Assembly (NCBI RefSeq): GCF_036057275.1
Contig: NZ_CP107945.1
Span: 6,076,001-6,140,000, forward strand
Length of the DNA stretch: 64,000 nucleotides
Direction of reading: 5' to 3'
Source of the DNA: Streptomyces sp. NBC_00390
GTDB lineage: Bacteria; Actinomycetota; Actinomycetes; Streptomycetales; Streptomycetaceae
Below the pieces are notes generated by a model. It had not been told where the DNA came from. It did no database searches and saw only the letters and a program-made list of their open reading frames with translations. A program made the position numbers and the translations under genes. Within the stretch, counting starts at the first letter, position 1. Each line of letters opens with the position of its first letter. This document shows, piece by piece, positions 17,930 to 27,545 of the stretch.

Positions 17930-20086
17930 TCAGCCCGCCGGACGCCACCGGGACAGCGAAGCGCGGCCGTCCGTCTCGGCCCAGTACAGCCGGCCGTCCT
18001 GGCCCAGCGCTGCCAGCGTCGTGCCCTGCGGGCCGGTCGGTGCGCCCGCGGGCGCACCGACGAACTGCGGGCCGGCCACCTGCCAGGCCGCGGGACCCTC
18101 GGCGGGCCCGGTCCGCCCGGTGTCGTCGGGGGCGGGCAGCGCCGTGCCCGGGACGCCCGTCCCGGACCGGAGCGCGAGCACGCCGTTGCCCGGCCCCGAT
18201 GCGCTGACCGGGCCGAAGCCCGCCGGACCGCCCAGATCCCGGACGGGCGAGGCCAGCGGTCCGGAGAACCGGACCGTGCCCACCGCGCCCGAACCGGGCC
18301 TGCGGAACCAGAGCTGTACGCCGTCCCCGTCCGGGACCGCGCTCAGGGCGACGGTCGTCGGCGGCAGACCGGTCGGCGTCGGGCCGCTCAGCGGTGCACC
18401 CGGGGCCGCCTGGGTCCACGACAGCACCGACCTCGGGGTGGGGACGAAGACGTGCTGACGGCCCGCGGCGTCCGAGGCCACCACCGGGTCGCCGTGCAGA
18501 TCGCTGCCGCCGCGCTCGCGCCACGGCATCCACGAGCCGTCCGTCCGCTGGGCCGCGGAGCTGAGCGAGTGGTGGCCGTTGCGCAGATAGACCGTCATCC
18601 GCCCGGCCTTGTCCACGGCCGCGGCGGGGGCGCTGATGTCGGAGAGACCGCTCGCGTCGTCCGGCTCCGGTGTGCCGAGCGAGAGCCACGGCCCGAACGC
18701 GCCGTCGGGCGCGTTCTGCACGGCCGTGACCACATCCCTGCGGTAGTCGCCGGGAGCCTGCCCCAGCGTCGTACGGGTGGCGAAAACCGCGATCCGGCCG
18801 TCGGCCAGCCGTACGGAGGTGACACCGCTGTCGATGCCCCCGCCGCCGAGCAGCTTCGGCCCCGTCCATGTCTCCCGTGCACCCGCCGCCTTGTGCCAGA
18901 CGGCGAGCCGGGTGTCGAGCACCGAGAACGCCCACAGCCCGCCGTCCCGGCCCGGCTGCATCCACGACGTCGACTCGCCCCGGGTGTAGCGCACGGAGTA
19001 CGCCCAGCCGTGGCCTTCGGGACGCGCGGCCGTCTTGCGGTCGCCGCAGCCCGCCGGGTCGGCGCAGTAGTTGGCGGTGTCGGTCCACGCGTAGGTCTTG
19101 AGCGTGTGCAGCTTCGCCGCGGCGGTCGCCGCGTCGAGCGTCTGCGGCAGTCCGCCGGTGCGGTAGCCGAGATAGTTCTGCACGCTGAAGGCGTGGTGGT
19201 CCCGGGAGAGCGCGTACCTCTCGAGCGCGGCCTGCGTGAAGCGGGCCCCGTACATGTGGTCCTGATGGTCCGAGGCGTGGCCCGTCTCCTCGACCTTGCC
19301 GGGCGTCGGGTCGAGCATCCGCACATGCGTGGGCCCAAAACGCTCCAGCAGGCCGGCCACCGTGTCGATCATCTGCTGCTTGGTGTACGCGAAGGGCGCC
19401 GTCACCGGGGTGCCGGAGGACAGCTGTGCGCCGAGGCGGTCCACACGGCCGTCCCACAGCCCGTGCAGGCTGCTGGGACGGTCGCCGAGTATGGAGCCCG
19501 CCTCGCGCAGCTGCACCCACACCAGGCGGATCTCGGGGCGGGCGCGCAGGGTGTCCAGCTCGGCGCTGCCGCCGCCGGCCGTCGGGATCGCCGTCCGCTG
19601 CCAGGGGCTGGTGCGGTCGCCGGTGGCCATCTCCGCGTACGCGGCGCGGATGCCGTTCTGCCTCGCCTCCGCGTAACGGGCCTTGTCCGCGGGAGGCGGC
19701 GTGGCAGGGGCCAGCGGGCCGGTACGGGCGGCGTTGACCCCGTCCGACTCGCCTGCCGTGAGGTACACGCTGGTGAGGCTGCGGCGGGAGGTGATCGACT
19801 GGCGGGTGTCCGGGTTCATGAAGAACAGGTCGTCGTCCGGGTGGGAGACGATCTGCATCACCGATGCGGCGGGGGCGGGCCGTGGCGCGGGAGGCGTGTG
19901 CCAGGAGTGCGCGGGGCCGGTCTTGCGCCGGGCGTCCGAGGAACCCGCTGCCGACTGCGTGTCGGACGAGGCGATCGCGGCACCGGAGATCCAGGCGATG
20001 CCGACGAGCGGCGCAAGGATCATGGCGGCCTTGGTGCCCCGACGGGACAGCAGGGCGGAGCGGCGGCGAGGCCCGGACGTGCGCAT
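17930..20086 (-). CDS. Exported PIG-L deacetylase with C-terminal beta-propeller
   Basis: 718 residues. An N-terminal transmembrane or signal segment lies at about 19-40. The PIG-L (LmbE) zinc deacetylase domain covers about 72-330, with the zinc motif SHPDDDLFF near residue 80 and the later HASDHQDHMYG. The remaining 370 residues contain repeated W/DG-rich blades (for example GHHSLSSAAQRTDGSW, PVVASDAAGRQHVF) resembling a sugar-binding propeller. The enzyme probably deacetylates an N-acetyl sugar outside the cell. It is monocistronic and divergent from glnE. Confidence 0.87.
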   Translation of the reverse strand: MRTSGPRRRSALLSRRGTKAAMILAPLVGIAWISGAAIASSDTQSAAGSSDARRKTGPAHSWHTPPAPRPAPAASVMQIVSHPDDDLFFMNPDTRQSITSRRSLTSVYLTAGESDGVNAARTGPLAPATPPPADKARYAEARQNGIRAAYAEMATGDRTSPWQRTAIPTAGGGSAELDTLRARPEIRLVWVQLREAGSILGDRPSSLHGLWDGRVDRLGAQLSSGTPVTAPFAYTKQQMIDTVAGLLERFGPTHVRMLDPTPGKVEETGHASDHQDHMYGARFTQAALERYALSRDHHAFSVQNYLGYRTGGLPQTLDAATAAAKLHTLKTYAWTDTANYCADPAGCGDRKTAARPEGHGWAYSVRYTRGESTSWMQPGRDGGLWAFSVLDTRLAVWHKAAGARETWTGPKLLGGGGIDSGVTSVRLADGRIAVFATRTTLGQAPGDYRRDVVTAVQNAPDGAFGPWLSLGTPEPDDASGLSDISAPAAAVDKAGRMTVYLRNGHHSLSSAAQRTDGSWMPWRERGGSDLHGDPVVASDAAGRQHVFVPTPRSVLSWTQAAPGAPLSGPTPTGLPPTTVALSAVPDGDGVQLWFRRPGSGAVGTVRFSGPLASPVRDLGGPAGFGPVSASGPGNGVLALRSGTGVPGTALPAPDDTGRTGPAEGPAAWQVAGPQFVGAPAGAPTGPQGTTLAALGQDGRLYWAETDGRASLSRWRPAG

Positions 20087-20721
20087 GCGGAATTGCCTTC
20101 GATGTCAAAAAGAGCAGCATCGGGCCCGCGGGATCGGGGTGATCGCCGCGAGCCTGCCGTGGAAGCGGAATACAGAGCATGCGGGTCGGAAACGTCGAAG
20201 GGCAATGAACATGGCGTATCTCACGCGGCGTTCCGGCCGGTGGGGGCCGACGGCGCCGACCGGCCGGCCGGCCACCGAGTCCGCCGTCCTCGGGGCGCGG
20301 TGAAACCTCGTCACGGCACCACGCTGCGGCCTCGTCCCTCCGTGCGGCCTGCGCCGCCGCCGCCCGCCGTGGCCACTCGTCCCAGGTCGTACCGGACGCC
20401 GCCAACGCTGCCCCGCCGGGTCCGGTACGACCCGGGCGCGCGGGCTCTGCGTCCGTCCACCCCTCGGGTGGCGCGGGGCGCCGCACCCCGGAGCCGCTGC
20501 GCACGGGCAGTCCCGGTCGGCACCGGCCCCCGGTTCGCACCGGCCATGGGACATGTGTGTGCCGGCCCGGTGCAGCGTCGCCCGCGGGCCCGTGCCGGGC
20601 GGCCGGGCGTGGCCCGCAGGGTGCGATGGGGCGTCCGGCGGCTAGGCTCGAATCCGCACCTTGATCGAAGAGTTCGCAGAGTTCGGGCAGTTCGGACGTT
20701 TCGGACAGAACGGAGACCGGG
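20087..20721. other. Gene-poor stretch before glnE
   Basis: 635 bases without a gene that can be supported. It must hold the promoters of the PIG-L gene (leftward) and glnE (rightward). A TAGGCT at 20643-20648 resembles a Streptomyces -10 box for glnE. Just before glnE lies a 9-bp tandem repeat. A 32-codon ATG frame at 20208-20303 is not convincing. Confidence 0.5.
20671..20706. repeat. 9-bp tandem repeat upstream of glnE
   Basis: Four units of exactly 9 bases: AGTTCGCAG, AGTTCGGGC, AGTTCGGAC, GTTTCGGAC. All share the TTCG core at 20673, 20682, 20691 and 20700. The array ends 15 bases before the glnE start and lies in its leader. Confidence 0.7.
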
Positions 20722-23712
20722 ATGACGGGGCCGGGGCGCAGGAGCAGCACTTTCACCCGACTGCTGCGGCACGGCTTCACGGACCCCTCCGCCGCCGGGC
20801 GGCTGTTGGACCTGCCCGAGATGTCCTCCGTCCGCAGTGACCCGGTGCTCCTCGACTCCCTGGGCGCGAGCGCCGACCCCGATCTCGCCCTGCGTTCCCT
20901 CGTGCGCATGGTCGAGGCCCAGGAACCCGGCGAGCGCCGGCGACTGCTCGACACGGTCGTCACCGCGAAGCCGCTGCGGGACCGGCTGCTGGGTGTCCTC
21001 GGCGCGTCCGAGGCGCTCGGCGACCATCTGGCCCGCCACCCGCGGGACTGGCAGGCGCTGGTCACCTACGAGGCGTCCGATCTGCACCCCGGCGTCGCGG
21101 AGTTCGAACGCTGTCTCGCGGACGCCACCGACACCGTCTCGCTCCGGGTCGCCTACCGCCGCTGTCTGCTGTCCATCGCGGCGCGTGACGTGTGCGGCAC
21201 AACCGATGTCGCCCAGACCGCGGCCGAGCTCGCCGACCTGGCCACCGCGACCCTGCGTGCCGCGCTCGCCATCGCCCGTGCCGCAGCCCCGCAGGACGCC
21301 GCCGCCTGCCGTCTGGCCGTGATCGCCATGGGCAAGTGCGGAGGCCACGAGCTCAACTACGTCTCCGACGTGGACGTGATCTTCGTCGGCGAGCCCGCGG
21401 ACGGCGACGCGGAGGAGGCCAAGGCCCTCCAGGCGGCGACGCGGCTCGCCTCCCATCTGATGCGGATCTGCTCCGAGACCACGGTCGAGGGCACGATCTG
21501 GCCGGTGGACGCCAATCTGCGTCCCGAGGGCCGCAACGGACCGCTGGTGCGCACCCTCTCCAGCCATCTCGCCTACTACCAGCGCTGGGCCAAGACCTGG
21601 GAGTTCCAGGCGCTGCTCAAGGCCAGACCGGTGGCCGGCGACCCGGCGCTCGGCGAGGAGTACATCGAGGCGCTGGCCCCGCTGGTGTGGCAGGCCGCCG
21701 AGCGCGAGAACTTCGTGCCCGACGTACAGAAGATGCGCCGCCGCGTCGTCGACAACATCCCCGTGGCCGAGATCGAACGCGAGCTCAAGCTCGGCCCCGG
21801 CGGGCTGCGCGACGTCGAGTTCGCCGTACAGCTGCTCCAGCTCGTGCACGGCCGCAGCGACGCCACCCTGCACAGCGGCACCACCCTGGACGCGCTGGGG
21901 GCGCTCGCCTCCGGCGGGTACGTGGGCCGGGCCGACGCCGCCCAGCTGGACGACGCCTACCGGTTCCTGCGCGCCATGGAGCACCGCATCCAGCTCTACC
22001 GGCTGCGGCGTACGCATCTGGTGCCGGAGGGCGAGGCCGATCTGCGCCGCCTCGGCCGCTCCCTCGGTATGCGCACCGACCCCGTCGCCACGCTCAACAA
22101 GGAGTGGAAGCGGCACGCCTCGGTGGTGCGCAGGCTCCACGAGAAGCTCTTCTACCGGCCGCTGCTCGACGCGGTCGCCCAGCTCACGCCGGGCGAGACC
22201 CGGCTCAGCCCGAAGGCGGCCGGACAGCGTCTGGAGGCACTCGGCTACGCGGACCCGGCCGCGGCCCTGCGTCACCTGGAGGCGCTGTCCTCGGGCGTCA
22301 GCCGCAAGGCGGCGATTCAGCGCACACTGCTGCCCGTGCTGCTCGGCTGGTTCGCGGACTCCGCCGACCCGGACGCCGGACTGCTGGGCTTCCGGAAGGT
22401 CTCCGACGCGCTCGGCAAGACGCCCTGGTACCTGCGGCTGCTGCGCGACGAGGGCGCCGCCGCCGAGAACCTGGCCCGGGTGCTCTCCGCCGGCCGTCTC
22501 GCTCCCGACCTGCTGCTGCGCGCCCCGGAGGCGGTCGCCATCCTCGGCGACCCCGAAGGCCTGGCGCCCCGCGACCGCGACCATCTGGAGCAGGAGGTGC
22601 TGGCGGCCGTCGGGCGCGCGGACAGCGCCGAGGGCGCGGTCGCCGCGGCCCGCGGGGTGCGCCGCCGGGAGCTGTTCCGTACCGCCGCCGCCGATCTCAT
22701 CGGCTCGTACGGCACCGAGGAGAGCCCCGCCGAGGTCGACACGGGCGCGCTGGTGGACCGGGTGGGCAAGGCGATCACCGACCTGACCGCCGCGACCATC
22801 GCGGGCGCGCTGCGGGCCGCGGTGCGCGAGCAGTGGGGCGACACGCTGCCCACCAGGTTCGCGGTCATCGGAATGGGCCGCTTCGGCGGGCACGAGCTCG
22901 GCTACGGCTCCGACGCCGATGTGCTCTTCGTCCATGAACCGCGCGACGGCGTGGACGAGCAGGAGGCGGCGAAGGCCGCGAACACAGTGGTCACCGAGAT
23001 GCGCCGGCTGCTGCAGCTGCCCACCGCGGACCCGCCGCTGCTGATCGACGCCGATCTGCGGCCCGAGGGCAAGAGCGGTCCCATGGTGCGCACCCTCGCC
23101 TCGTACGAGGCCTACTACCGCCGCTGGTCGCTGGTGTGGGAGAGCCAGGCGCTGCTGCGCGCCCGCCCGATGGCCGGTGACCTGGAGCTCGCGGGCCGGT
23201 TCATCGAGCTGATCGGCCCGCTGCGCTACCCGGCCGAGGGCCTCGGCGAGGACGCGGTGCGCGAGATCCGCCGGCTGAAGGCGCGCATGGAGTCCGAGCG
23301 GCTGCCCCGGGGTGCGGACCCCACGCTGCACACGAAGCTCGGCCGTGGCGGGCTCAGCGATGTCGAGTGGACGGTCCAGCTGTTCCAGATGAACCACGGC
23401 TGGGCCGAACCGGGGCTGCGCACCACCCGCACCCGCGAGGCGCTCGCCGCCGCGCATGCCGCGGGCCTCATGGACACCGAGCACGCGCAGATCCTGGACG
23501 AGGCCTGGGTCCTCGCGACCCGGGTGCGCAACGCCGTGATGCTGGTCCGCGGCCGGGCCGGCGACACCTTCCCCTCGGACGGCCGCGAACTGGGCGCGGT
23601 GGGCCGCTACCTCGGCTACGGCCCCGGCCACGTCGGCGACATGCTCGACGACTACCGCCGCATCACACGCCGAGCGCGCGCGGTGATGGAGGAACTGTTC
23701 TACGGCGCGTAG
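20722..23712 (+). CDS. glnE: Glutamine synthetase adenylyltransferase/deadenylylase GlnE
   Basis: 996 residues with two related nucleotidyltransferase halves. The N-terminal half carries GKCGGHELNYVSDVDVIFV near residue 205; the C-terminal half carries GRFGGHELGYGSDADVLFV near residue 720, the adenylylating GSDxD site. GlnE attaches AMP to Tyr397 of GlnA, and removes it, according to nitrogen state. Actinobacterial GlnE acts on GSI only. The start is supported by GGAG 9 nt upstream. Same strand as glnA2 but far from it; monocistronic. Confidence 0.95.
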   Translation: MTGPGRRSSTFTRLLRHGFTDPSAAGRLLDLPEMSSVRSDPVLLDSLGASADPDLALRSLVRMVEAQEPGERRRLLDTVVTAKPLRDRLLGVLGASEALGDHLARHPRDWQALVTYEASDLHPGVAEFERCLADATDTVSLRVAYRRCLLSIAARDVCGTTDVAQTAAELADLATATLRAALAIARAAAPQDAAACRLAVIAMGKCGGHELNYVSDVDVIFVGEPADGDAEEAKALQAATRLASHLMRICSETTVEGTIWPVDANLRPEGRNGPLVRTLSSHLAYYQRWAKTWEFQALLKARPVAGDPALGEEYIEALAPLVWQAAERENFVPDVQKMRRRVVDNIPVAEIERELKLGPGGLRDVEFAVQLLQLVHGRSDATLHSGTTLDALGALASGGYVGRADAAQLDDAYRFLRAMEHRIQLYRLRRTHLVPEGEADLRRLGRSLGMRTDPVATLNKEWKRHASVVRRLHEKLFYRPLLDAVAQLTPGETRLSPKAAGQRLEALGYADPAAALRHLEALSSGVSRKAAIQRTLLPVLLGWFADSADPDAGLLGFRKVSDALGKTPWYLRLLRDEGAAAENLARVLSAGRLAPDLLLRAPEAVAILGDPEGLAPRDRDHLEQEVLAAVGRADSAEGAVAAARGVRRRELFRTAAADLIGSYGTEESPAEVDTGALVDRVGKAITDLTAATIAGALRAAVREQWGDTLPTRFAVIGMGRFGGHELGYGSDADVLFVHEPRDGVDEQEAAKAANTVVTEMRRLLQLPTADPPLLIDADLRPEGKSGPMVRTLASYEAYYRRWSLVWESQALLRARPMAGDLELAGRFIELIGPLRYPAEGLGEDAVREIRRLKARMESERLPRGADPTLHTKLGRGGLSDVEWTVQLFQMNHGWAEPGLRTTRTREALAAAHAAGLMDTEHAQILDEAWVLATRVRNAVMLVRGRAGDTFPSDGRELGAVGRYLGYGPGHVGDMLDDYRRITRRARAVMEELFYGA

Positions 23713-23778
23713 CCCTCGAGCGGGCGGCCGGCCCCGGTGCCGTCGCCCATGGACGCGGCGGCGTCGCGGGGCCCCGGG

Positions 23779-24678
23779 TCAGGTCCGCGCCGCCGGCAGG
23801 AAGCGGCGGAGGCCGCCGTTCGGGTCACGGGGAAGGCTCGTAGGCTGCGCCGGCAGCTGCGGGAGCTGGTGCGGCAGTGCCCGGTACCACGCGTAGGAGA
23901 CCGCGAAGCCGAACGCCAGGCAGATCATGCCGCCCACCGCGTCGAGCCAGAAGTGGTTCGCCGTGGCGACGATGACGACCAGTGTCGTCGTCGGGTACAG
24001 CGCGCCGAGGATCTTCGCCCACGGAGCGGCCGCCAGCGTGCAGATGATCAGGCCGCACCACAGCGACCATCCGATGTGCATGGAGGGCATCGCCGCGTAC
24101 TGGTTCGACATGTTCTTGAAGTTGCCCGAGGCCATCGAGCCCCAGGTCTCATGGACCAGCACCGTGTCGATGAAGTGCTGCCCGTTCATCAGCCGAGGGG
24201 GTGCGAGCGGGTACAGGTAGTAACCGACCAGTGCCACACCCGTGGTGGAGAACAGGACGAGCCGGGCTGCCGCGTAGCGGCCCGGGTGCCCTCGGTAGAG
24301 CCACACCAGCACACCGATGGTCACGATGAAGTGCAGCGTGGCGTAGTAGTAATTCATCGACACGATCAGCCATGTCACCGAGTTCACGGCGTGGTTGACC
24401 GTCTGCTCCACTGCTATGCCGAGCGTCTTCTCGACGTCCCAGATCCAGTCCGCGTTGCGCAGCGCCTGGCTCTTCTGCTCCGGCACGGCGTTGCGGATGA
24501 GCGAGTACGTCCAGTAACTGACCGCGATCAAGAGGATTTCGAACCAGATCCGCGGGCGGCGCGGCGACCGGGCGGTGCGCTGCCGACTGCGCGGCGCACG
24601 CGCATCGACCTCGTCGTCCACCATGGGTGACGGGGTTGCCGTTCGGCCTTCCAGAGTCTTCACGGTCGCTTCACCCAT
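23779..24678 (-). CDS. PAP2-type membrane phosphatase (inositol-phosphorylceramide-synthase-like)
   Basis: 299 residues with six hydrophobic segments between about 40 and 270. The acid-phosphatase motifs are AMPSMHIGWSLW (about residue 205) and ANHFWLDAVGG (about 250), the catalytic His-bearing parts of the PAP2 fold of PF14378. Such enzymes transfer or hydrolyse lipid phosphates. The N-terminal 40 residues are charged and cytoplasmic. It is convergent with glnE, the same arrangement seen next to glnE in other Streptomyces as I recall. Confidence 0.87.
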   Translation of the reverse strand: MGEATVKTLEGRTATPSPMVDDEVDARAPRSRQRTARSPRRPRIWFEILLIAVSYWTYSLIRNAVPEQKSQALRNADWIWDVEKTLGIAVEQTVNHAVNSVTWLIVSMNYYYATLHFIVTIGVLVWLYRGHPGRYAAARLVLFSTTGVALVGYYLYPLAPPRLMNGQHFIDTVLVHETWGSMASGNFKNMSNQYAAMPSMHIGWSLWCGLIICTLAAAPWAKILGALYPTTTLVVIVATANHFWLDAVGGMICLAFGFAVSYAWYRALPHQLPQLPAQPTSLPRDPNGGLRRFLPAART

Positions 24679-24777
24679 GGGACGAGAGTCTGCCAGAAAC
24701 ACGGCCCACCCCAGATCATCCCGCAGTCGGGTTCGGGCCGCACTCGGTACACCTTACGGACGACTTACGTTCCCTGG

Positions 24778-25854
24778 TCACCGTGGGGGTGCAGAAATCC
24801 GGGCCGAGCCCGGCGCCGAAGCCGTTGAACCGCGAACCACCAGCTCCGGCATGAAGACGAACTCGCCGTGAACCGGAGCCCTCCGCTGCGCCTCGGACGT
24901 CCCGTTGCCGCCGATCTCCTCCAGCAGCGTGCGGACCGTGGCCTGGCCCATCGCGGGCACCGGTTTCCTGACCGTGGTCAGCGGTGGATCCGTGAAGGCG
25001 ATCAGTGGCGAATCGTCGAAACCCACGACCGAGATGTCGTCGGGCACTTCGAGCCCGCGCTGCCGCGCCGCCCGTATCGCCCCCAGAGCCATCATGTCGC
25101 TCGCGCATACAACCGCCGTACAGCCGCGGTCCATCAGCTGCGCCGCGGCCGCCTGGCCGCCCTCCAGGGTGTACAGGGAATGTTCGATCAATTCCGTCCC
25201 GACGGTGTGCGCATCCAGCCCCAGCCGGTCCCGCACCGCCTCGACGAACCCTTCGATCTTCCGCTGCACGGGCACGAAACGCCGTGGTCCGAGCGCCAGG
25301 CCGAGCCGGGTGTGACCGAGCGAGACGAGGTGTGTGACCGCGAGATGCATCGCCCCCCGGTCGTCAGGGGAAATGAACGGCGCCTGTACCTCCGGGGAGA
25401 ATCCGTCGACCAGGACGAACGGGACGCCTTGTGAACGAAGCCGGTCGTAGCGCCGCATATCGGCGGTGCTGTCGGCATGCAGCCCGGAGACGTAGATGAT
25501 GCCTAAGACCCCGCGGTCCACCAGCATCTCGGTGAGCTCGTCCTCCGTGGACCCGCCCGGGGTCTGGGTCGCGAGCACCGGGGTGTAGCCCTGCCGGGTC
25601 AGCGCCTGCCCGATGACCTGGGCGAGAGCCGGAAAGATGGGGTTCTCCAGCTCCGGGGTGATCAGCCCGACCAGTCCGGCGCTGCGCCGCCGCAGCCGCA
25701 CGGGCCGTTCGTAGCCGAGCACGTCGAGCGCGGCGAGTACGGACTGGCGGGTGGTCTCCGCGACCGACGGTTTCCCGTTGAGCACCCGGCTCACCGTCGC
25801 TTCGCTGACCCCCGCCTGGGCTGCGATGTCGGCCAGGCGCGCGGGAGCGGTCAC
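24778..25854 (-). CDS. malR: LacI-family repressor, MalR-like
   Basis: 358 residues. The LacI headpiece RLADIAAQAGVSEATVSRVLNG is at the N-terminus, followed by the hinge and a periplasmic-binding-like sugar domain. The sequence closely resembles the MalR/Reg1 maltose-operon repressor of Streptomyces as I recall it, and it sits two genes from glnE as malR does there. The expected malEFG transport genes are not next to it here. The start is a GTG (VTAPARL); the upstream ATG lies inside the neighbouring gene. Medium confidence in the symbol. Confidence 0.8.
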   Translation of the reverse strand: MTAPARLADIAAQAGVSEATVSRVLNGKPSVAETTRQSVLAALDVLGYERPVRLRRRSAGLVGLITPELENPIFPALAQVIGQALTRQGYTPVLATQTPGGSTEDELTEMLVDRGVLGIIYVSGLHADSTADMRRYDRLRSQGVPFVLVDGFSPEVQAPFISPDDRGAMHLAVTHLVSLGHTRLGLALGPRRFVPVQRKIEGFVEAVRDRLGLDAHTVGTELIEHSLYTLEGGQAAAAQLMDRGCTAVVCASDMMALGAIRAARQRGLEVPDDISVVGFDDSPLIAFTDPPLTTVRKPVPAMGQATVRTLLEEIGGNGTSEAQRRAPVHGEFVFMPELVVRGSTASAPGSARISAPPR

Positions 25855-25891
25855 AGGACCGGACTGTACCGGTCGGCGCTCGGGCTGCCCA

Positions 25892-26410
25892 TCACACAAG
25901 GGACTTCTCGAGCAACAGCACCCCGTAACGGCTACCGTCCGCGGCCACCTTGACGGGCTGCTCGCCGACCACGCGGTACCCGGCCGCCTCGTAGTACGTC
26001 CGCAGCCGCGGGTTGCGGCTCAAGCAGTCCAGCCGCGCCAACTCCCGCCCGGAGGCGGCGATGCGCCGCTCGGCATGGGCGAGCATCGCCCGTCCCGATC
26101 CGGCCGGAGCCTTGGCCCGGTCGGTCATCAGGCGGTGCACGTAACCGGCGACCGGCGGCTGAACTCCCCAGGCGGGCTCGTCCTCCCACCACAGCTCGTA
26201 CCCTCCGGCGGCCCGGCCACCGTGCCCCAGCAGCCAGACCTCACCCGCCCCGATCCGGCGGCGGAAGTGCTCCGTGTCCTTGTCGCCCGGCTTCCACTGG
26301 TCGATGCCGCCCCGCACCATCCAGCGCGCCGCGCCGTCGTGGAGGCCGACCAGCGCGGTCAGGTCGGCTTCGGTGTCCGCGGCGAGCCGGAAGGCAGAGT
26401 CGGTGATCAT
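25892..26410 (-). CDS. GNAT N-acetyltransferase
   Basis: 172 residues of the GNAT fold. The acetyl-CoA loop is represented by the RAKAPAGSGRAMLAHAERRI segment (about 95-115), followed by RNPRLRTYYEAAGYRVVGE, the usual motif B. Cytoplasmic acetylation of an unknown amine or protein is expected. It ends 37 bases before the LacI-type gene on the same strand and is divergent from the CHMI-type isomerase. Confidence 0.88.
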   Translation of the reverse strand: MITDSAFRLAADTEADLTALVGLHDGAARWMVRGGIDQWKPGDKDTEHFRRRIGAGEVWLLGHGGRAAGGYELWWEDEPAWGVQPPVAGYVHRLMTDRAKAPAGSGRAMLAHAERRIAASGRELARLDCLSRNPRLRTYYEAAGYRVVGEQPVKVAADGSRYGVLLLEKSLV

Positions 26411-26449
26411 GGGAAGACACTACGACCGACCGGCCACCGGAGCGATGCC

Positions 26450-26800
26450 ATGCCGCAGATCACCGTCGACTACTCGCACTCCGTGGAGTCCTCCTTCGAC
26501 CGCCAGGGCTTCGCGCTCGCGCTGCACCCGCTGATCGCCAAGACCGCCGACACCCAACTCGCGGCCTGCAAAACCCGGTTCCGCCGTGTCGACGAGACCG
26601 TCGTCGCGGACGGCACGGCCCAGGCCGCCGTCGTCCACATCGCGGTGGCGCTGCTGCCGGGCCGCAGCCAGGAGGTCAAGGCGCAGCTGTCCGAGGTCGT
26701 GCTCGATCTGCTGGCCGAGTATCTGCGGCCGGCGGGCGGCGTCGCGCCGGTCGCATCGGCCGAGGTGCGGGACCTGGAGGCGTCCTACCGCAGGCGCTGA
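26450..26800 (+). CDS. 5-carboxymethyl-2-hydroxymuconate isomerase-like protein
   Basis: 116 residues of the CHMI family in the tautomerase superfamily, beginning MPQITVDYSH with the catalytic Pro2 next to the initiator Met. CHMI isomerises a keto-enol in homoprotocatechuate breakdown, but no other genes of that pathway are nearby, so it may be a stand-alone tautomerase. The C-terminus overlaps the convergent TetR gene by 16 bases. ATG at 26450 gives the family-conserved N-terminus. Confidence 0.85.
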   Translation: MPQITVDYSHSVESSFDRQGFALALHPLIAKTADTQLAACKTRFRRVDETVVADGTAQAAVVHIAVALLPGRSQEVKAQLSEVVLDLLAEYLRPAGGVAPVASAEVRDLEASYRRR

Positions 26801-27507
26801 GCGGGAACTTTCACCATCGCGGGCGCCAGCGTCGTCAGCCGGCCGACGAGATCACCGAACGGTCCGTCGGCCGGCTCGTCAGCCAGGATGCCGATGAGGA
26901 TGTCGGCCATCTCGTCGTCGTACGCCGCGCTGACCGCGGTCAGCGCGGCGAAGTCGTGCACCAGCTGCAACTCCAGCTCGGCGCGCGGCACCCGCCGCCC
27001 GTCCAGCCACAGCAGCGCCGTCGACTCGGCGAGCGACACCCAGGAGCGCACCACCAGCTGCAGCCGCGGGGACGGCTCCTCGATCCGCAAATGGGACAGG
27101 ATCTGCCGGTACGCCGCGTGCCGGACCTCGTCGATCATCGCATTGGTGGCCGTGGAACCCACGGCGGGTCCGCCTCGCATCAATGCGGAGAACCCGGTCC
27201 CGTGTTCGTCGACGAAGTCGAAGAACCGGCCCATCACCCGCAGCAGCCGGGCCCCCAGCGGCCCCTCGTGCGGCTCGTGGAACCGAGCGGCGAGCTCCTC
27301 GGCGGCGCGGTGCAGCGCCGCCTCGTACAGGCTCTGCTTGCCGGGGAAGTAGTGATAGACCAGCGGCCGCGAGATCCCGGCGGCCGCCGCGATCTCGTCG
27401 ATCGACACCTCGTCGGGGGAGCGGAGGCTGAACAGCTCCAGCGCCACTTGGATGAGCTGCTGCCTGCGCTCCTCGACGCCCATTCGTCGCCGCACCCCGG
27501 TCGTCAT
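26785..27507 (-). CDS. TetR-family regulator
   Basis: 240 residues. The helix-turn-helix is at about 15-60 (LIQVALELFSLRSPDEVSIDEIAAAAGISRPLVYHYF, given here in parts: DEIAAAAGIS and PLVYHYFPGK). The rest is a helical ligand domain of the length typical for lipid or drug sensors. It is the last gene of a minus-strand run with the ferredoxin reductase and the PF10118 metalloenzyme, separated by 38 bases, so it probably represses that operon. Confidence 0.9.
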   Translation of the reverse strand: MTTGVRRRMGVEERRQQLIQVALELFSLRSPDEVSIDEIAAAAGISRPLVYHYFPGKQSLYEAALHRAAEELAARFHEPHEGPLGARLLRVMGRFFDFVDEHGTGFSALMRGGPAVGSTATNAMIDEVRHAAYRQILSHLRIEEPSPRLQLVVRSWVSLAESTALLWLDGRRVPRAELELQLVHDFAALTAVSAAYDDEMADILIGILADEPADGPFGDLVGRLTTLAPAMVKVPAQRLR

Positions 27508-27545
27508 GCGAACACCCTACCGACTGAGCGGAAGGGCGCCGTCCT

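Noticed and set aside
20208..20303. 32-codon ATG frame between the PIG-L gene and glnE
   Set aside because: Weak ribosome site and composition (TAPTGRPATES) not distinctive; no support beyond the open frame.
20311..23631. 1,106-codon open frame antisense to glnE
   Set aside because: Classic GC-rich shadow; glnE on the plus strand has full family motifs, while the antisense translation is Arg/His/Gly-rich without domains.
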